From an uncultured Acidobacteriota bacterium (GTDB lineage Bacteria > Acidobacteriota > Vicinamibacteria > Fen-336), in NCBI GenBank assembly GCA_902826455.1, contig CADEEV010000001.1, positions 474,331-538,330 on the forward strand: DNA of 64,000 nucleotides, written 5' to 3'. Each line of letters begins with the position of its first letter. Position 1 is the first letter of the stretch. A model generated the notes under the pieces. That model made no database searches and was not told the origin of the DNA. It saw only the letters and a program-made list of their open reading frames with translations. Shown here piece by piece: positions 26,801 to 36,489 of the stretch. A program made the position numbers and the translations under genes.

Positions 26801-29370
26801 CGAGCCAGCTCGACCGGCCCGTGCCCGAGCCGACGTTCCCCGACGAGATCACCTTCGACGGCGAGCCGCCGGCGCCCGAGCCCTCGCCCGCGCGCCCGAG
26901 CCTGCGCTTCGACAATGGCACGGGCGGCTTCTCGGAGGACGGCCGGGAGTACGTCGTGGTGCTCGAAGGGGCCGACGAGACGCCGCTGCCGTGGGTGAAC
27001 GTCCTCGCGAACCCGGATTTCGGGAGCATCGTGTCCGCCTCGGGCTCCGCGTTCACGTGGGCGGAGAACAGCCGCGAGAACCGCCTGACGCCGTTCGCCA
27101 ACGATCCCCTGGTGGACTCGAGCGGCGAGCGGCTCCTGATCCGTGACGACGATAGCGCGCGCTTCTGGGGCGCGACGCCCGGCGCCGCCCGGCGGCGCGC
27201 GGGCGGCGGGCGCTGGACCGTCAGCCATCGCGCGGGCCTGTCGCGCTTCTCGCACCGGGAGGACGGCATCGACCAGGAGCTCGACGTGTTCGTGGCCGCC
27301 GGCGACCCCGTCAAGTGCTCGCTGCTGACCCTCGCGAACCGCTCGTCGCGGCCCCGCCGCCTGAGCCTCTACTCTTACCAGGAGTGGGTGCTCGGCCCGC
27401 CCCGGCCCGAGGTGCGGGCCCAGGCCGTGACCGACTTCGATCCCGAGCGCCGCGCCGTCTTCGTGCGCAACGCCTACAACACCGAGTTCCCGGGCCAGGT
27501 CGCGTTCGCCTCGTGCAGCGCGCCGATCCGCTCGGCCACCGGCGACCGGGCCGAGTTCCTCGGCCGCAACGGCATTCCCCAGTCCCCGGTCGCGCTGCGC
27601 CGCCGCGAGCTCACGAGCCGCTTCGGCGCGGGCCTCGATGCCTGCGCGGCGCTCCACGTGGAGGTGGAGCTCCAGCCGGGCGAGTCGAAGACGGTCCTGT
27701 TCGTCCTCGGCCGCGGCCGCGATCGCGTCCACGCCGGCGAGCTCGTGGCGCGCTACGCCGACGTGGACGCCGCGCGCCGCGCCGCGGCCGACGTCCTCGG
27801 GGCCTGGGACGAGACCCTCACGAGCGTGCAGGTGAAGACGCCCGACGATTCCTTCGACGTGATGATGAACGGCTGGCTCCTGTACCAGACGGCGGCCTGC
27901 CGGATGTGGGCGCGCTCCGGCTACTACCAGCCGGGCGGCGCTTTCGGCTTCCGGGACCAGCTCCAGGACGCCATGGCCCTCGTCCACGCGCGGCCCGATC
28001 TCGTCCGCGAGCACATCGTGAGGGCGACACGGCGTCAGTTCCGCGAGGGCGACGTGCAGCACTGGTGGCATCCCTCGGATGGGCGCGGCACCCGGACGCG
28101 CTGCTCGGACGACCTGCTCTGGCTGCCGTTCATCGCGGCCCAGTACGTCGAGACCACGGGCGACACGGCCCTCTTCGACGAGGAGCTGCCCTTCCTGGAG
28201 GGCGAGCCCCTGGCGCCGGAGGAGCAGGAGGTCTACCGCACGCCCGTGGTCTCGTCGCAGCGCGGCACCGTCTTCGAGCACTGCCTGCGCGCCATCGACC
28301 GCGGCCTCACCTCCGGGCCCCATGGTCTTCCCCTCATGGGCAGCGGCGACTGGAACGACGGCATGAACAAGGTCGGGGTCGGCGGCCGCGGCGAGAGCGT
28401 TTGGCTCGGCTGGTTCCTGACCCGCGTGCTGCGCACCTTCGCGCCGCTGTGCGAGGCGCGCGGCGACACGGAGCGCGCGCAGCGCTACCAGCGCGAGGAC
28501 GCCCGTCTCGCCGACATGCTGGCGCTCGCCTGGGACGGCGAGTGGTACCGCCGCGCCTACTTCGACGACGGCACGCCCCTGGGCTCGAAGCAGAGCGAGC
28601 AGTGCCACATCGACTCGATCGCCCAGTCGTGGGCGGTGCTCTCGGGCACCGCCCCGCGCGGGCGGGCCGAGCAGGCGATGGACGCCGTGCGCAGCCACCT
28701 GATCCAGCGCGTCGCCGGCCTCGTGCTGCTCCTCGACCCGCCCTTCGCCCCCGGCGCACGTCTCGATCCCGGCTACATCGCCGCCTATCCCGCCGGCGTG
28801 CGCGAGAACGGCGGCCAGTACACCCACGCCGCGATCTGGGCCGTCATGGCCCTCGCCCGCCTGGGCAGCGGGGAAGAGGCCATGGAGCTGTTCCACATGC
28901 TGAACCCCGTGAACCACGCGCGCACGCGCCGCGACGCGGAGCGCTACAAGGTCGAGCCCTACGTCGTGGCGGGCGACGTGACCGCCCATCCCGACCACGC
29001 CGGTCGCGGCGGCTGGACCTGGTACACGGGCAGCGCCGGCTGGATGTACCGGGTCGGCCTCGAGGAGATCCTCGGCCTGCATCGGAGCGGCGACAGCTTC
29101 GAGCTCGACCCGTGCGTGCCCGCGTCGTGGCCGAGCTTCGCCCTCACCTGGCACTGCGGCCGCGACGTCTACGAGGTCACGGTCGAGAACCCGGACCGGC
29201 GCTCGCGCGGCGTCGCTTCCGCCGAGTGCGACGGCACGCCCGTGGATCCGCGCCGGATCCCGATCCTGCGCGACGGCCGCACCCATCGCGTCCGGCTGCT
29301 GATGGGCTCGGCGCCTCCGGCGTCCGGCTCGCGGCCGATGGCCGACGTCCTGCTTCCCGCACGCTCATGA
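20860..29370 (+). CDS. ndvB: Cyclic beta-1,2-glucan synthase (NdvB-like)
   Basis: About 2836 residues, the usual size for NdvB. Order: helical N-terminus; membrane helices near 385-450; glycosyltransferase 84 domain with [14 protein letters not shown] and the HRWVRGDWQ motif; more membrane helices (about 800-1000); a glycoamylase-like domain ([20 protein letters not shown]); then a large GH94 phosphorylase-like part with [13 protein letters not shown] near 2495. It makes and cyclises periplasmic beta-1,2-glucan for osmotic adaptation. The start is uncertain: GTG 20860 or TTG 20869 have no clear ribosome site, and ATG 20833 lies in the terminator loop. Transcription may come by read-through from the BON-CsbD operon. 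Confidence 0.92.
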   Translation: MASLRSRLPLPDGPLRGELLNLERLEERARVQASELEIVRSAGGARAHRARLRDNSRVLHRAYAAFADDVKQEAIPPAAEWLLDNFHILEAETLNVERDLPASYFRELPKLQAREWRRIPRVYAMALEVVRHSDARLDAHRLERFLAAAQTASALSLGELWAWPSLVKTALIENLRRLCDELLAARDGRAEAARTLEPLERSDAEPELPQLLSTPFVVELLSRMREYGPRVAALRLRLEERLAAEGRTSEDAIRAEQQAHASAQVSMGNTISSLRFCATHDWSRFVERVSLVEQVLQRDPSGAYGRMDFASRDRYRQAVEELADPWGPAQLEVALRAIEAARASDPKAEERAGHVGFHLIGPGRRRLETTVAHRSPLKRRLRRAVFAHATLAYLGSVSALTLLLTLAALAWGEDAGGSRAVLAWLALLTLGPASDLAVSLVQRLVAGLARPRRLPRLTFEDGVPESSRTMVVIPTILDSVAGAADLVEHLEVQALGNVDPNVHFAILGDFRDSVEAQDADDAAILETARAAVERLNKRYGNGRADRFYLFHRERRFSPSEGLWMGWERKRGKIEEFVRLLRGDSHTSYAFQFGDTDVLSRVRYLITLDRDTRLPRDTARTLIGIASHPLNRARFDPRLRRVVEGYGILQPRVSVTFESAAGSLFARLYAGHTGVDPYTLAVSDTYQDLFGEGIFTGKGLLDVDAFAASLEGRVPENALLSHDLFEGLHARTALVSDVEIVDEYPASVLAHARRQHRWVRGDWQILFWLLPWVPTRGLMERNTLPLISRFKIFDNLRRSLMAPAHLAFLAGAWTFFPGHPAWWTLAELGLLAFPLWLAFAEALRPRGPDRDVLARSVLEQAGTALAQWAITLTFLAYNAAEMIHAIGLTLVRLLVTQRRLLEWETAASVAARAAGLIGLAGIRVFFAQMVASPAIALTLAFAMIVARPEALPVALPFLALWIVAPALAYLLSRPVPARRRAPLGERDRAALRRLARRTWRYFDDLVGPDDHFLPPDNLQEEPGPMLARRTSPTNIGMGLLSVLSAYDLGYLSADDVAERTGRSLDAIESLERHEGHLLNWYDTASLAPLMPRYVSTVDSGNLAGVLIALAGGLRELALGRVDDARVVDGMRDTADCAQEALTAFVRGQAAGSVAGEPFDVALRAVRQALDDAAPVRRRILLAHALETLRRAVEGLTPEGPGAEVGYWTRTLAREITRHLAEPAADLAARCEALAERCLRFTSGMNFRFLYDARRKLFAIGYRLPDAEGPGRLDPSSYDLLASEARLASFIAIAKEDVPQAHWFALGRPVTSVDGAPVLLSWSATMFEYLMPMLLMKSYPGTLLDRTCRLAVRRQIQYGQSRGVPWGISESAFALVDRQGHYQYKAFGVPGLGLKRGLADDLVVAPYATALAALTDPTLAAANLRRFQTLGMDGKYGLYEALDFTPRKDETGPGRPAAAVVKAHFAHHQGMTLVALAGALEDAPMVRRFHADPRLQATELLLQERVPREAVIQNPRPPEESRVPIAAEPVSSRRFRSPHTAAPHAHFLSNGAYTVIVTNGGGGASLWRGLSVTRSREDATRDGGGLAFYVRDVRGGTAWSPAYLPTRREPESYVVNFLPHKATFQRREDDIETLLEIAVSPEDDVEVRRLTVTNRGDREREIELTSYGEIVLGSPADDLAHPAFGKLFIQTSYEPASHALVCERRPRRAEDPYLFGVHVLSVEGRLTGAVEWETDRARFLGRGRDVDDPVALDGRPLSGTTGTVFDPIVSLRHRLRLRPGASARLGFATGVATTREAALGIAQKYNDPGAASRVFALAYTHGQMALRHLAISSEEAQLFERLASRVLYVDGSLRCAPDVQARNELGQSGLWAHGISGDLPILLVRVVEEDDLPLVRQALQAQEYWRLKGLKADVVVLNEHPASYRDEMHEALTTLLQSGPWAAHTGRPGGAFLLRGESIPGNERVLLSAVARGVLSGERGDLASQLDRPVPEPTFPDEITFDGEPPAPEPSPARPSLRFDNGTGGFSEDGREYVVVLEGADETPLPWVNVLANPDFGSIVSASGSAFTWAENSRENRLTPFANDPLVDSSGERLLIRDDDSARFWGATPGAARRRAGGGRWTVSHRAGLSRFSHREDGIDQELDVFVAAGDPVKCSLLTLANRSSRPRRLSLYSYQEWVLGPPRPEVRAQAVTDFDPERRAVFVRNAYNTEFPGQVAFASCSAPIRSATGDRAEFLGRNGIPQSPVALRRRELTSRFGAGLDACAALHVEVELQPGESKTVLFVLGRGRDRVHAGELVARYADVDAARRAAADVLGAWDETLTSVQVKTPDDSFDVMMNGWLLYQTAACRMWARSGYYQPGGAFGFRDQLQDAMALVHARPDLVREHIVRATRRQFREGDVQHWWHPSDGRGTRTRCSDDLLWLPFIAAQYVETTGDTALFDEELPFLEGEPLAPEEQEVYRTPVVSSQRGTVFEHCLRAIDRGLTSGPHGLPLMGSGDWNDGMNKVGVGGRGESVWLGWFLTRVLRTFAPLCEARGDTERAQRYQREDARLADMLALAWDGEWYRRAYFDDGTPLGSKQSEQCHIDSIAQSWAVLSGTAPRGRAEQAMDAVRSHLIQRVAGLVLLLDPPFAPGARLDPGYIAAYPAGVRENGGQYTHAAIWAVMALARLGSGEEAMELFHMLNPVNHARTRRDAERYKVEPYVVAGDVTAHPDHAGRGGWTWYTGSAGWMYRVGLEEILGLHRSGDSFELDPCVPASWPSFALTWHCGRDVYEVTVENPDRRSRGVASAECDGTPVDPRRIPILRDGRTHRVRLLMGSAPPASGSRPMADVLLPARS

Positions 29371-29401
29371 CGACTCGAAACGACGACACGAGGAGGAATC
29401 G

Positions 29402-29614
29402 ATGAAGGGTACTCAGCTGATCGGACTGGTGCTGTTGATCGCCGGGGTGCTGGCGCTGGCCTACGGCGGCTTCAGCTACACGAAGGACACGGACAAGGCG
29501 AAGATCGGGCCGATCGAGATCTCGGTGAAGGACCGCGAGCACGTGAACATCCCGATGTGGGCCGGTATCGCGAGCGCCGTGGTCGGTGGCATCCTATTGG
29601 CCCGGAGGAACTGA
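29402..29614 (+). CDS. Small membrane protein (DUF3185-like)
   Basis: A 70-residue protein with two membrane helices (about 5-24 and 52-66) flanking a polar loop ([20 protein letters not shown]). This is the pattern of short DUF3185-type stress proteins. ATG 29402 follows GAGGAGGAATCG, 31 bases after the glucan synthase stop. The next gene's ribosome site overlaps its end. Confidence 0.75.
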   Translation: MKGTQLIGLVLLIAGVLALAYGGFSYTKDTDKAKIGPIEISVKDREHVNIPMWAGIASAVVGGILLARRN

Positions 29615-29618
29615 CCAT

Positions 29619-31061
29619 TTGAACCACGCCCCCTCGCGTCGTCTCCCGTCCGTCCTCGTCGCGCTCGTCGCCGCCGCGGGCTGCGCGACCAACCCCGCCA
29701 CGGGCCGCTCCCAGCTCATGCTCGTGAGCGAATCGCAGGAGATCGCGATGGGCCAGGAGGCCGACAAGGAAGTGGGGCCGGCGTACGGGCTCTACGACGA
29801 CGCGACGCTCGAGCGCTACGTGGCCGGTCTCGGGGCGGCCCTGGCGGCGCGCTCCGAGCGGCCGACCCTGCCCTGGTCGTTCAAGGTGGTCGACGATCCC
29901 ACCGTGAACGCGTTCGCGCTTCCCGGCGGCTTCATCTACGTGACCCGCGGCCTGCTCGGCCACATCGCCTCCGAGGCGCAGCTCGTGGCCGTGATGGGCC
30001 ACGAGGTCGGCCACGTCACCGCGCGCCACTCGGCGAACCAGCTCACGCGGCAGCAGTTCGCGACGATCGGACTGCTCGCGGGCTCCCTCGTCCGCCCCGA
30101 CCTGGCCGACCGCTTCGGCGGCCTCGCCCAGACCAGCCTCGGGGTCATGTTCCTCAAGTTCGGCCGAGACCAGGAGCGCGAGGCCGACGACCTCGGCTTC
30201 CGCTACATGACCCGCGACGGCTACGACGGCGCCGAGATGGTCGAGGTGTTCCATACCTTCGAGCGCATGAGCGAGGGCGACGGGGCCCGGATGCCCGGCT
30301 GGCTCTCGACCCACCCGACGCCCGAGGACCGCATCGAGCGCCTCGCGAGCCGCGTCGCCGCGGAGCGCCCCGCGAAGCCGATCGTGCGCCGCGACGACTA
30401 CCTGCGCCGCCTCGACGGCCTGGTGTTCGGGGCGGACCCGCGCGAGGGGTTCTTCCGCGGCGCCGAGTTCGTGCAGCCCGACCTCGCGTTCAGCCTGACG
30501 TTCCCGGCCGGCTGGCCGACCCAGAACCAGAAGCAAGCGGTCGTGGGCCAGAGCAAGAGCCAGGATGCGCTGGTCGAGCTGAGGCTCGCGGAGGGCCGCT
30601 CGGCCGACGAGGCCGCCCGCCAGTTCCTGGCCGGACAGGGCATCACGGGCCAGCCCTGGCGCGCGACGCGCATCAACGGGCTGCCCGCCGTCGAAGGAGC
30701 CTTCGACGCGACCTCGGGAGAGACGGCGCTCAAGGGGCGCGGCGCCTTCGTCGAGATGGACGGGCGTGTGTTCCGCATCCTCGGGTACGCGGCGGCGAGC
30801 CGCGCGGCCGCCTTCGCCGACGACTTCGCCGCGTTTCCGCGCAGCTTCAAGCGCCTCACCGACCGGCGCCTGCTCTCCGTGCAGCCGCAACGCCTCGCGA
30901 TCGTGACGGTGCCCGACGACATGAGCGTCGAGCAGTTCGCGTCGCGCTATCCGTCCTCGGTCCCGCTGAAGACCCTCGCGGTCCTCAACCAGCTCGACGA
31001 CGGCGAGCGGCTCCGGCGCGGCAGCCTCGCGAAGCGCGTCGTGGGCGAGGCGCTTCCGTAG
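29619..31061 (+). CDS. M48-family metalloprotease lipoprotein with C-terminal LysM-like segment
   Basis: A 480-residue protein starting at TTG 29619, with GGAGG ending in the previous gene. The signal peptide ends in lipobox VAAAGC. The zinc site is HEVGHVTARHS with the downstream Glu in EREADDLGF, as in BepA/LoiP-type periplasmic proteases that maintain outer-membrane protein quality. A middle domain of unknown fold follows, and the last 55 residues look LysM-like (MSVEQFASRYPSSVPLKTLA). It meets a convergent gene's terminator directly after the stop. Confidence 0.88.
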   Translation: MNHAPSRRLPSVLVALVAAAGCATNPATGRSQLMLVSESQEIAMGQEADKEVGPAYGLYDDATLERYVAGLGAALAARSERPTLPWSFKVVDDPTVNAFALPGGFIYVTRGLLGHIASEAQLVAVMGHEVGHVTARHSANQLTRQQFATIGLLAGSLVRPDLADRFGGLAQTSLGVMFLKFGRDQEREADDLGFRYMTRDGYDGAEMVEVFHTFERMSEGDGARMPGWLSTHPTPEDRIERLASRVAAERPAKPIVRRDDYLRRLDGLVFGADPREGFFRGAEFVQPDLAFSLTFPAGWPTQNQKQAVVGQSKSQDALVELRLAEGRSADEAARQFLAGQGITGQPWRATRINGLPAVEGAFDATSGETALKGRGAFVEMDGRVFRILGYAAASRAAAFADDFAAFPRSFKRLTDRRLLSVQPQRLAIVTVPDDMSVEQFASRYPSSVPLKTLAVLNQLDDGERLRRGSLAKRVVGEALP

Positions 31062-31094
31062 ACAAGAAAAGGGCGCAGCCCGAAGGCTGCGCCC
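31061..31094 (-). terminator. Intrinsic terminator of the OmpA/PKD gene
   Basis: On the minus strand: GGGCGCAGCC, a TTCG tetraloop, GGCTGCGCCC, then TTTTCTTGTC. The 10-base-pair stem begins 25 bases after the stop at 31119. The T-tract abuts the stop codon of the converging M48 gene. Confidence 0.9.
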
Positions 31095-31118
31095 GGGACT
31101 TCCGGAAGAGCTCGAGGC

Positions 31119-32777
31119 CTAGTCGTCGTCCTCGGGGGAGACGGCCCCCTCGGGCACGAACACCACCTCGACGCGGCGGTTCTTGGCGCGGGCCGCCGCC
31201 GACGTTCCGCTGTCGAGGGGCTTCGTCGCCGCGGCGCTGCGCACGCTGATGCGGGCCTCTTCGACGCCGCGCTCCTTCACGAGGTAGGTCTTGATCGCTT
31301 CCGCGCGCTTGCGTGCGATCACCTCGGGATAGCGCTCGCCCTTGTCGGCGTGGCCGATCACCACGACGCGGGCGCGCGGGTCGGACTTGAGCCGCGAGGC
31401 CACGTCGTCGAGGCAGGCCTTGTCGACGTTGTTGAGACGCGACAGGTTGCGCGGGAAGCCGGACGAGGTGCACAGCGTCGTGGACTCGGCCTTCTTCTCC
31501 GGGCAACGCACCTTCACGACGTCCTTCGCCGAGGCGGAGCCGCTACGGCCGTCGGACACCGTGACGGTCACGGTGATCTCGGTGCCGCAGGGAACGCCCG
31601 TGGTGTCGAGGGTCGTGTCGGCGCCCGTGCCGGAGAGCCGGCCGGCGGACGTCGTCCACGCGTAGGTCAGCGGGTCGCCGTCGGGATCCGAGGCGGCCGC
31701 GTGGCACGGCGTCGTCTCGCCCTCGAGTACCGAGTCCTTGGCGCAGTCGAGCGACACGGTCGGCGGCCGGTTGGCCGGCGGGGGGGGCGGCGGCGGGGGA
31801 GGCGGCGCGATCTCGCAGCACGGCGTGCCGGGGTGGTAGCCGATCTCGATGTGCTTGCCGGCCTTGCTGCCGAGTCCCGAGTCGAGGCCGCGGTCGTCGA
31901 AGTTGAGGGCGACCGACACGGCGGGGCGGATGAACCAGCCCTGCTTGAGCCAGAGCACGGGCCCGATGACGAAGTCCATGGGGTTCGTCTGGTCGAAGTC
32001 GGCGTCGCCGTAGCTGCGGCCCGTGAGCTCGGCCTGCAGCGCGAACATCCGGCACGACGGCAGGTTGATCCCGACACCCCACTTCACCGCGTTCGCGATG
32101 TCGAGGGCGTCGGGGTCGGAGTTGACCTCGTAGCCGATCGAGGCGTGGATGTCGGCCTTGCGCCCGAGGTGCTTCGACAGGATGAGGTCGGCGCCGCCCG
32201 AGAACTTGCCGGTGCCGAGGCCCTTCTCTTCGTCGGCCGTCGGAAGCTTGGCCACGGCCTTCAGCGCGAGCCCGACGCCGTCGCCGAGGTAGTCGTCGAG
32301 GATCTTGAACTTCGCGCCGATCTTGACGTCGCCGAAGCCCGTCTGCCAGTGCGGGTTCTCGGCGTCGGTGCCGGCGAACGGCACCTCGTTCGCGAAGCCC
32401 GGCTGGGTGCGCGCCGAGGTGCGGATGCGGTTCTGCAGGCCGATGTTCCCGAAGATCTCGAGGCGATCCGTGGCGCCGAACGCGAGGTTCACGCCGTGGA
32501 TCGAGAGGTCGATGTCTTTCGGGTCACGGTCGTAGTTGTCGCGGAACAGGCTGACCGCGACCTTGCCCTTCTGCAGCGTGTAGGCGGAGGAAAGACGGAA
32601 CAGGCCGGTATCGCCTTCGTACGACGGCGTCGCCGTGCGGACCGAGTATTCCTTGCCGTTGATGGTGGTCGTCCAGGTCTTCACGTCGCCCGGCTGGATG
32701 GGCGCGTCGTCGGCCGTGAGCGGCAGGGCCGCGGCGAGGAACCCGCCGAGAACCAGGGCCGTCGTTCGTCGCAACAT
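31119..32777 (-). CDS. OmpA-family outer-membrane protein with PKD-like domain (complete paralogue)
   Basis: A 552-residue protein. Signal peptide (1-20, cleaved near LTA-DD), a barrel-like region to about 290, a Pro-rich linker of nine prolines in a row, a PKD-like Ig domain (about 310-400), then an OmpA peptidoglycan-binding domain (VVVIGHADKGERYPE ... RAKNRRVEVVF). It is very similar along its whole length to the protein at 1-1527. ATG 32777 is preferred over upstream starts because of the signal peptide and GGGAGGAG. No sigma-54 element is seen here, unlike the paralogue. Confidence 0.9.
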   Translation of the reverse strand: MLRRTTALVLGGFLAAALPLTADDAPIQPGDVKTWTTTINGKEYSVRTATPSYEGDTGLFRLSSAYTLQKGKVAVSLFRDNYDRDPKDIDLSIHGVNLAFGATDRLEIFGNIGLQNRIRTSARTQPGFANEVPFAGTDAENPHWQTGFGDVKIGAKFKILDDYLGDGVGLALKAVAKLPTADEEKGLGTGKFSGGADLILSKHLGRKADIHASIGYEVNSDPDALDIANAVKWGVGINLPSCRMFALQAELTGRSYGDADFDQTNPMDFVIGPVLWLKQGWFIRPAVSVALNFDDRGLDSGLGSKAGKHIEIGYHPGTPCCEIAPPPPPPPPPPANRPPTVSLDCAKDSVLEGETTPCHAAASDPDGDPLTYAWTTSAGRLSGTGADTTLDTTGVPCGTEITVTVTVSDGRSGSASAKDVVKVRCPEKKAESTTLCTSSGFPRNLSRLNNVDKACLDDVASRLKSDPRARVVVIGHADKGERYPEVIARKRAEAIKTYLVKERGVEEARISVRSAAATKPLDSGTSAAARAKNRRVEVVFVPEGAVSPEDDD

Positions 32778-32826
32778 GTCTATGACTCCTCCCGAAAATC
32801 GCGTAGAAGCATACCTCAATAACGTA

Positions 32827-33459
32827 TCAGGGCGCGGTGTGGGGCGAGGGCGCATCGTGGCCGACGACCCCGATCGCGTCGGTGACCACGGACACACCGG
32901 GCGTGGCCCGGACCACCTCGAGCACGGCCTTCTTCTGCGCGGGGCTCGCCACCGTTCCGGCCAGGTTGAGGGCGCCCCGGAACGCCTTCACGTCCAGCTT
33001 GAGGTCGCGCGTGTCGCGGTTCAGGGACAGAGCCGCCTTCACCTGCAGCTCGAGCTTCTCGTCGTCGAGGCGCTCGAGGACGCTGCGGTTCGTGGCGGCG
33101 TCGGAAGGGCCGATCGTGAGACGGTTCACGACGCTCTTCACGTCGGGCACGGCCTTCGCGACGCGCTCGGCCTCGGCCCGCGACGCCTCGTCGGGCACGG
33201 CACCCGTCAAGGTCACCGTGCCTCCGTCCGTGTCGACGGAGACGTCGAGCCGCGACACCTCCTTGTTGAGGGCGAACGCCGAGCGCACGGCGGTCGTGAG
33301 GCCGGCGTCGCGCAGGTCGGTCTTGAGCTCCGACACCTGGTGCGGCATGTTCGGCAGGTGCGGGAGGCCCGGGCCGCGGCCCGTCGTGGCCTTCCAGTAG
33401 TAGAGTCCGGCAGCGCCCGCGGCCAGCAGGATGACGAGTGCCAAAAGGCGTCGGATCAT
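32827..33459 (-). CDS. Membrane-anchored double BON-domain protein
   Basis: A 210-residue protein with an N-terminal transmembrane or uncleaved signal segment (about 4-22), then a spacer and two BON domains (about 50-120 and 135-200; VPDVKSVVNRLTIG, TPGVSVVTDAIGVVG). It should act at the periplasmic face. ATG 33459 follows GAGGAGGTG, and a TACAAT -10-like element lies upstream (33484-33489). Its ATG overlaps the ATG of the divergent SfsA gene. Confidence 0.85.
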   Translation of the reverse strand: MIRRLLALVILLAAGAAGLYYWKATTGRGPGLPHLPNMPHQVSELKTDLRDAGLTTAVRSAFALNKEVSRLDVSVDTDGGTVTLTGAVPDEASRAEAERVAKAVPDVKSVVNRLTIGPSDAATNRSVLERLDDEKLELQVKAALSLNRDTRDLKLDVKAFRGALNLAGTVASPAQKKAVLEVVRATPGVSVVTDAIGVVGHDAPSPHTAP

Positions 33460-34168
33460 GAGCGTGCACCTCCTCGATAAATCATTGTACGGTCTCGTTC
33501 CCGCGCGCTTCGTGAGCCGGCCCAACCGGTTCGTGATCGTGGCACGGATCGGCCGCGCGACGGTACGCGTCGCGTCACGCGATCCCGGCCGCCTGCGCGA
33601 GCTCCTGATCCCCGGCGTGACGCTGCTCCTGGCACCCAGCACCGATCCCCGGAGGCGGACGGCCTTTACCGCCGTGCTCGTGCGCAAGGGCCGCCGCTGG
33701 GTCTCGCTCGTGCCGGCCCTGGCGAACGCCGTGTTCGCGGCGGCGGTCGAGGCCGGCCGCGCGCCCGGGCTGCGGGGTGCCTCGATCCGGGGCCGCGAGG
33801 TGACGCGCGGCCAAAGCCGCTTCGACTTCGTGCTGCGCCACCGCGGGCGCGAGTGGCTCACGGAGGTGAAGTCGGCGAGCCTGCTCGAGGGCGGCCAGGC
33901 CCTGTTTCCCGACGCGCCCACCACCCGCGGCACGCGCCACGTGCGCGAGCTGACCGCGCACGCCCGCGCGGGCGGCCGGGCGCTCGTCGTCTTCGTGGTG
34001 CAGTGCGGCGGCGCACAGTGCCTGTCGCCCCATGCCGGCCATGATCCGGACTTCGCTCGAGCACTCGTCGACGCGCACCGGGCCGGCGTCCGGGTCCTCG
34101 CCTACGCCTGCCGGGTGTCGCCGCGTGGAATCGCGATCACCCGCCGCATCCCGGTCGTTTTCCGCTAG
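33458..34168 (+). CDS. sfsA: SfsA family DNA-binding/sugar fermentation stimulation protein
   Basis: A 236-residue protein. SfsA hallmarks are FVSRPNRFVIVARIG near the start, the nuclease-like core WLTEVKSASLL with LFPDAPTTRGTRHVREL, and the late AYACRVSP. The fold is related to PD-(D/E)xK nucleases; in E. coli it affects maltose gene expression. The start is uncertain: ATG 33458 overlaps the divergent ATG, and TTG 33485 is an alternative closer to family length. Confidence 0.9.
   Translation: MSVHLLDKSLYGLVPARFVSRPNRFVIVARIGRATVRVASRDPGRLRELLIPGVTLLLAPSTDPRRRTAFTAVLVRKGRRWVSLVPALANAVFAAAVEAGRAPGLRGASIRGREVTRGQSRFDFVLRHRGREWLTEVKSASLLEGGQALFPDAPTTRGTRHVRELTAHARAGGRALVVFVVQCGGAQCLSPHAGHDPDFARALVDAHRAGVRVLAYACRVSPRGIAITRRIPVVFR
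33484..33489 (-). promoter_or_regulatory. Possible -10 element of the double-BON gene
   Basis: TACAAT on the minus strand, 25 bases before ATG 33459 and just ahead of the ribosome site. No convincing -35. Confidence 0.3.
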
Positions 34169-34180
34169 GCTCTCGGGGAC

Positions 34181-35575
34181 ATGGCAGACGCCTTCGACCT
34201 CATCGTCATCGGTTCCGGCCCGGGCGGGGAGAAGGGCGCGGCCCAGGCCGCCTATTTCGGCAAGCGGGTGGCCCTGGTGGAGAAGGCCACGAACCTGGGG
34301 GGGGCCGGGCTCAACACCGGCACCGTTCCCAGCAAGACGCTGCGCGAGACGGCGCTGTACTTCTCCGGCCTGCGTCAACGCGGCCTCTACGGCATCGACT
34401 ACAGCATCAAGACCGACATCACGGTGCCCGACTTCATGCACCGCGAGCAGGAAGTGGTGCGGGCGCTGCGCAAGGTCGTGGCCGAGAACATCGAGCGCCA
34501 CCAGATCGAGCTGGTGCGGGGCACCGCGGCGTTCGCGGACCCGAACACCGTGGTGGTGACGCGGCCCGGGGCCCCCGAGCGCCGGCTCATCGCGCCGTTC
34601 GTGCTGATCGCCACGGGCTCGTGGCCCAACTGGCCGGAGCGCACGCCCTACGACAAGCGCCTCTACGACAGCGACTCGATCCTGCAGATGGACCGCATCC
34701 CGAAGTCGCTGGCCGTGATCGGCGCCGGCGTCATCGGCTGCGAGTACGCCACGATGTTCCGCGCCATGGGCATCGACGTCACGCTGATCGGCGGACAGGG
34801 CCGACTGCTGCCGTTCCTCGACGAGGAGATCGGCGACCGCTGGCGGCTGCAGATCGAGCTCCTGGGCCTGCGCACGATCGTGGGCCAGGCCGTCGAGGAG
34901 ATCCGGCTCGACAAGCCGAACGTCATCCTGCGCCTCAAGAACGGCGAGGAGGTCGACGCCGAGCGCGTGCTGTACGCGACCGGCCGCATGGGCGCGACCC
35001 AGGGCCTCGGCCTCGACAAGCTCGGCCTCGAGGCCGGCCCCCGCGGCCATCTCAAGGTGAACGACCACTACCAGACCGCGCTGTCCCACGTGTACGCCGT
35101 GGGCGACGTGGTGGGCTTCCCGGCCCTCGCCTCCACGTCGATGGAGCAGGCGCGAGTGGCCGTGTGCCACGCCTTCGACCTCAAGTACAAGTCGCGCGTG
35201 TCGTCGCTCCTGCCGATGGCGGTGTACACGATCCCGGAGATCGCCGCGGTGGGCGAGACCGAGGAGACCTGCAAGGCGAAGGGCATCGACTACGAGGTCG
35301 GGCGCGCGTCGTACGAGCGCAACAGCCGCGGCCAGATCATCGGGGACTTCTCGGGCCTCGTGAAGCTCGTCTTCGCGGCGAAGGACAAGCGCCTGCTGGG
35401 CGTCCACATCCTCGGCGAGATGGCCTCCGAGCTGATCCACGTGGGCCAGACCTTCCTGCACTTCGAAGGCAGCCTCGACGACCTCGTGGACTCGATCTTC
35501 AACTACCCGACGCTGGGCGAGGCGTACAAGTACGCGGCCTACGACGGCCTCGGAAACCTGAGGAAACGCGCATGA
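34181..35575 (+). CDS. sthA: Soluble pyridine nucleotide transhydrogenase (Si-specific)
   Basis: A 464-residue flavoprotein. FAD site IGSGPGGEKGAAQAAYFGKR, then GLNTGTVPSKTLRET at the place of the redox-active disulfide in related enzymes; both cysteines are absent (GGAGLNTG), as expected for a transhydrogenase rather than a dehydrogenase or reductase. The NAD(P) Rossmann motif is IGAGVIGCEYATMF. The dimerisation domain is complete, ending near 464. It balances NADPH and NADH. ATG 34181 follows GGGGAC; the stop overlaps the next gene (ATGA). Confidence 0.93.
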   Translation: MADAFDLIVIGSGPGGEKGAAQAAYFGKRVALVEKATNLGGAGLNTGTVPSKTLRETALYFSGLRQRGLYGIDYSIKTDITVPDFMHREQEVVRALRKVVAENIERHQIELVRGTAAFADPNTVVVTRPGAPERRLIAPFVLIATGSWPNWPERTPYDKRLYDSDSILQMDRIPKSLAVIGAGVIGCEYATMFRAMGIDVTLIGGQGRLLPFLDEEIGDRWRLQIELLGLRTIVGQAVEEIRLDKPNVILRLKNGEEVDAERVLYATGRMGATQGLGLDKLGLEAGPRGHLKVNDHYQTALSHVYAVGDVVGFPALASTSMEQARVAVCHAFDLKYKSRVSSLLPMAVYTIPEIAAVGETEETCKAKGIDYEVGRASYERNSRGQIIGDFSGLVKLVFAAKDKRLLGVHILGEMASELIHVGQTFLHFEGSLDDLVDSIFNYPTLGEAYKYAAYDGLGNLRKRA

Positions 35576-36489
35576 AGCCCTGGGCCTGCCTGACGCTCCT
35601 CGCCCTGGGAGCCTGCGGCGGCGGCGGCCCGTCGTCGCCCGGACCCGTGCCGACGCCCGCGCCGGTGGCGCTGCTCGTGGTTTCGGCGGAGACGGGTCAG
35701 CCCGTGAGCGGTGTCGCGGTGTCTTCGAGCGGCGGCGCGCCCGTGACGACGAACGGCGCCGGCAACGCGACGCTCTCCCTCAACACCGGCAGCGACCTGC
35801 GCCTCGAGGCCCCCGGCTTCTTCGTGCGCAACACGCTCTACCGCGGCGACCCGCGCCTCACGCTGTGGCCCGAGCGCGCCGACGCCGGCGCGGCCTTCGT
35901 CCAGGAGCTCGTCTTCAACCAGCTCATCGCCGACGGCGCCGTGACGCGGCCGATCACGGGCGTGACGTTCGTGCCCATGGGCGGCCTGCGCGAGGACGCC
36001 GCCATCCGCCAGGTCCACGAGCGCGCGGCGGCCACGCTCAACGCCGTCGTGGGCGACGTGATCGGCTACGGCGTCGCGCTCACGGCGCCCCCCGGCAGCC
36101 TCGCGATCGAGGTCAAGGTCGACGCCAACGACCCGTTCCTCGGGCAGAACACCGGCCTCCAGGCCGTGACCCGCATCGTCCAGCAGCGCAACCGCATCAT
36201 GAGCGGCAGCATCACGTTCCGCCGGATCTCCGACGCCGGGCTGTTGCAGCTCGTGAGCCACGAGATGGGCCACGCGTTCGGCCTCGGCCATCCGTCCCAG
36301 GCCGGGCTCATGTCGCCGAGCACGATCGGCAACTTCACGGACTTCACCGCCGCCGAGAAGCTCGAGATGCGCGTGATGCTGCAGCGCCTGCCGGGCACGC
36401 GCCCGCCCGACGACGACCGCGCGGCCGCGGTCTCGAGCGCCGGGTCGCGCACGATGGTCGTGGGCTGCGGCAGCGAGGCCGCTCCCTGA
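35572..36489 (+). CDS. Matrixin-like zinc metalloprotease lipoprotein
   Basis: A 305-residue protein with signal peptide and lipobox LALGAC (Cys14), followed by a Gly/Pro linker. A small beta domain (about 35-90, GQPVSGVAVSSSGGAPV) resembles a carboxypeptidase-regulatory or Ig-like fold. The C-terminal protease domain has SHEMGHAFGLGHPSQ, a full HExxHxxGxxH zinc motif, and a Met (GLMSPST) as Met-turn. It is coupled to sthA by ATGA, and its stop overlaps the kinase start. Substrate unknown. Confidence 0.82.
   Translation: MKPWACLTLLALGACGGGGPSSPGPVPTPAPVALLVVSAETGQPVSGVAVSSSGGAPVTTNGAGNATLSLNTGSDLRLEAPGFFVRNTLYRGDPRLTLWPERADAGAAFVQELVFNQLIADGAVTRPITGVTFVPMGGLREDAAIRQVHERAAATLNAVVGDVIGYGVALTAPPGSLAIEVKVDANDPFLGQNTGLQAVTRIVQQRNRIMSGSITFRRISDAGLLQLVSHEMGHAFGLGHPSQAGLMSPSTIGNFTDFTAAEKLEMRVMLQRLPGTRPPDDDRAAAVSSAGSRTMVVGCGSEAAP

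Noticed and set aside
23413..29286. A 1957-residue open frame on the minus strand opposite the glucan synthase
   Set aside because: It is an antisense shadow caused by high G+C at third positions. It is low-complexity (Arg, Ala, Val, His), whereas the plus-strand frame has recognisable glycosyltransferase 84 and GH94 motifs.
31119..32777. The second OmpA/PKD gene as an insertion or mobile copy of the first
   Set aside because: There are no terminal repeats, target duplications or transposase genes. Diverged flanks and regulation fit an old gene duplication.
32803..32808. GTAGAA near the second OmpA/PKD gene, as well as copies at about 2036, 42670 and 56962
   Set aside because: They lack the TTT flank and any GG-N10-GC partner in a suitable position, or lie in unrelated coding DNA. 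Six-base matches occur by chance.
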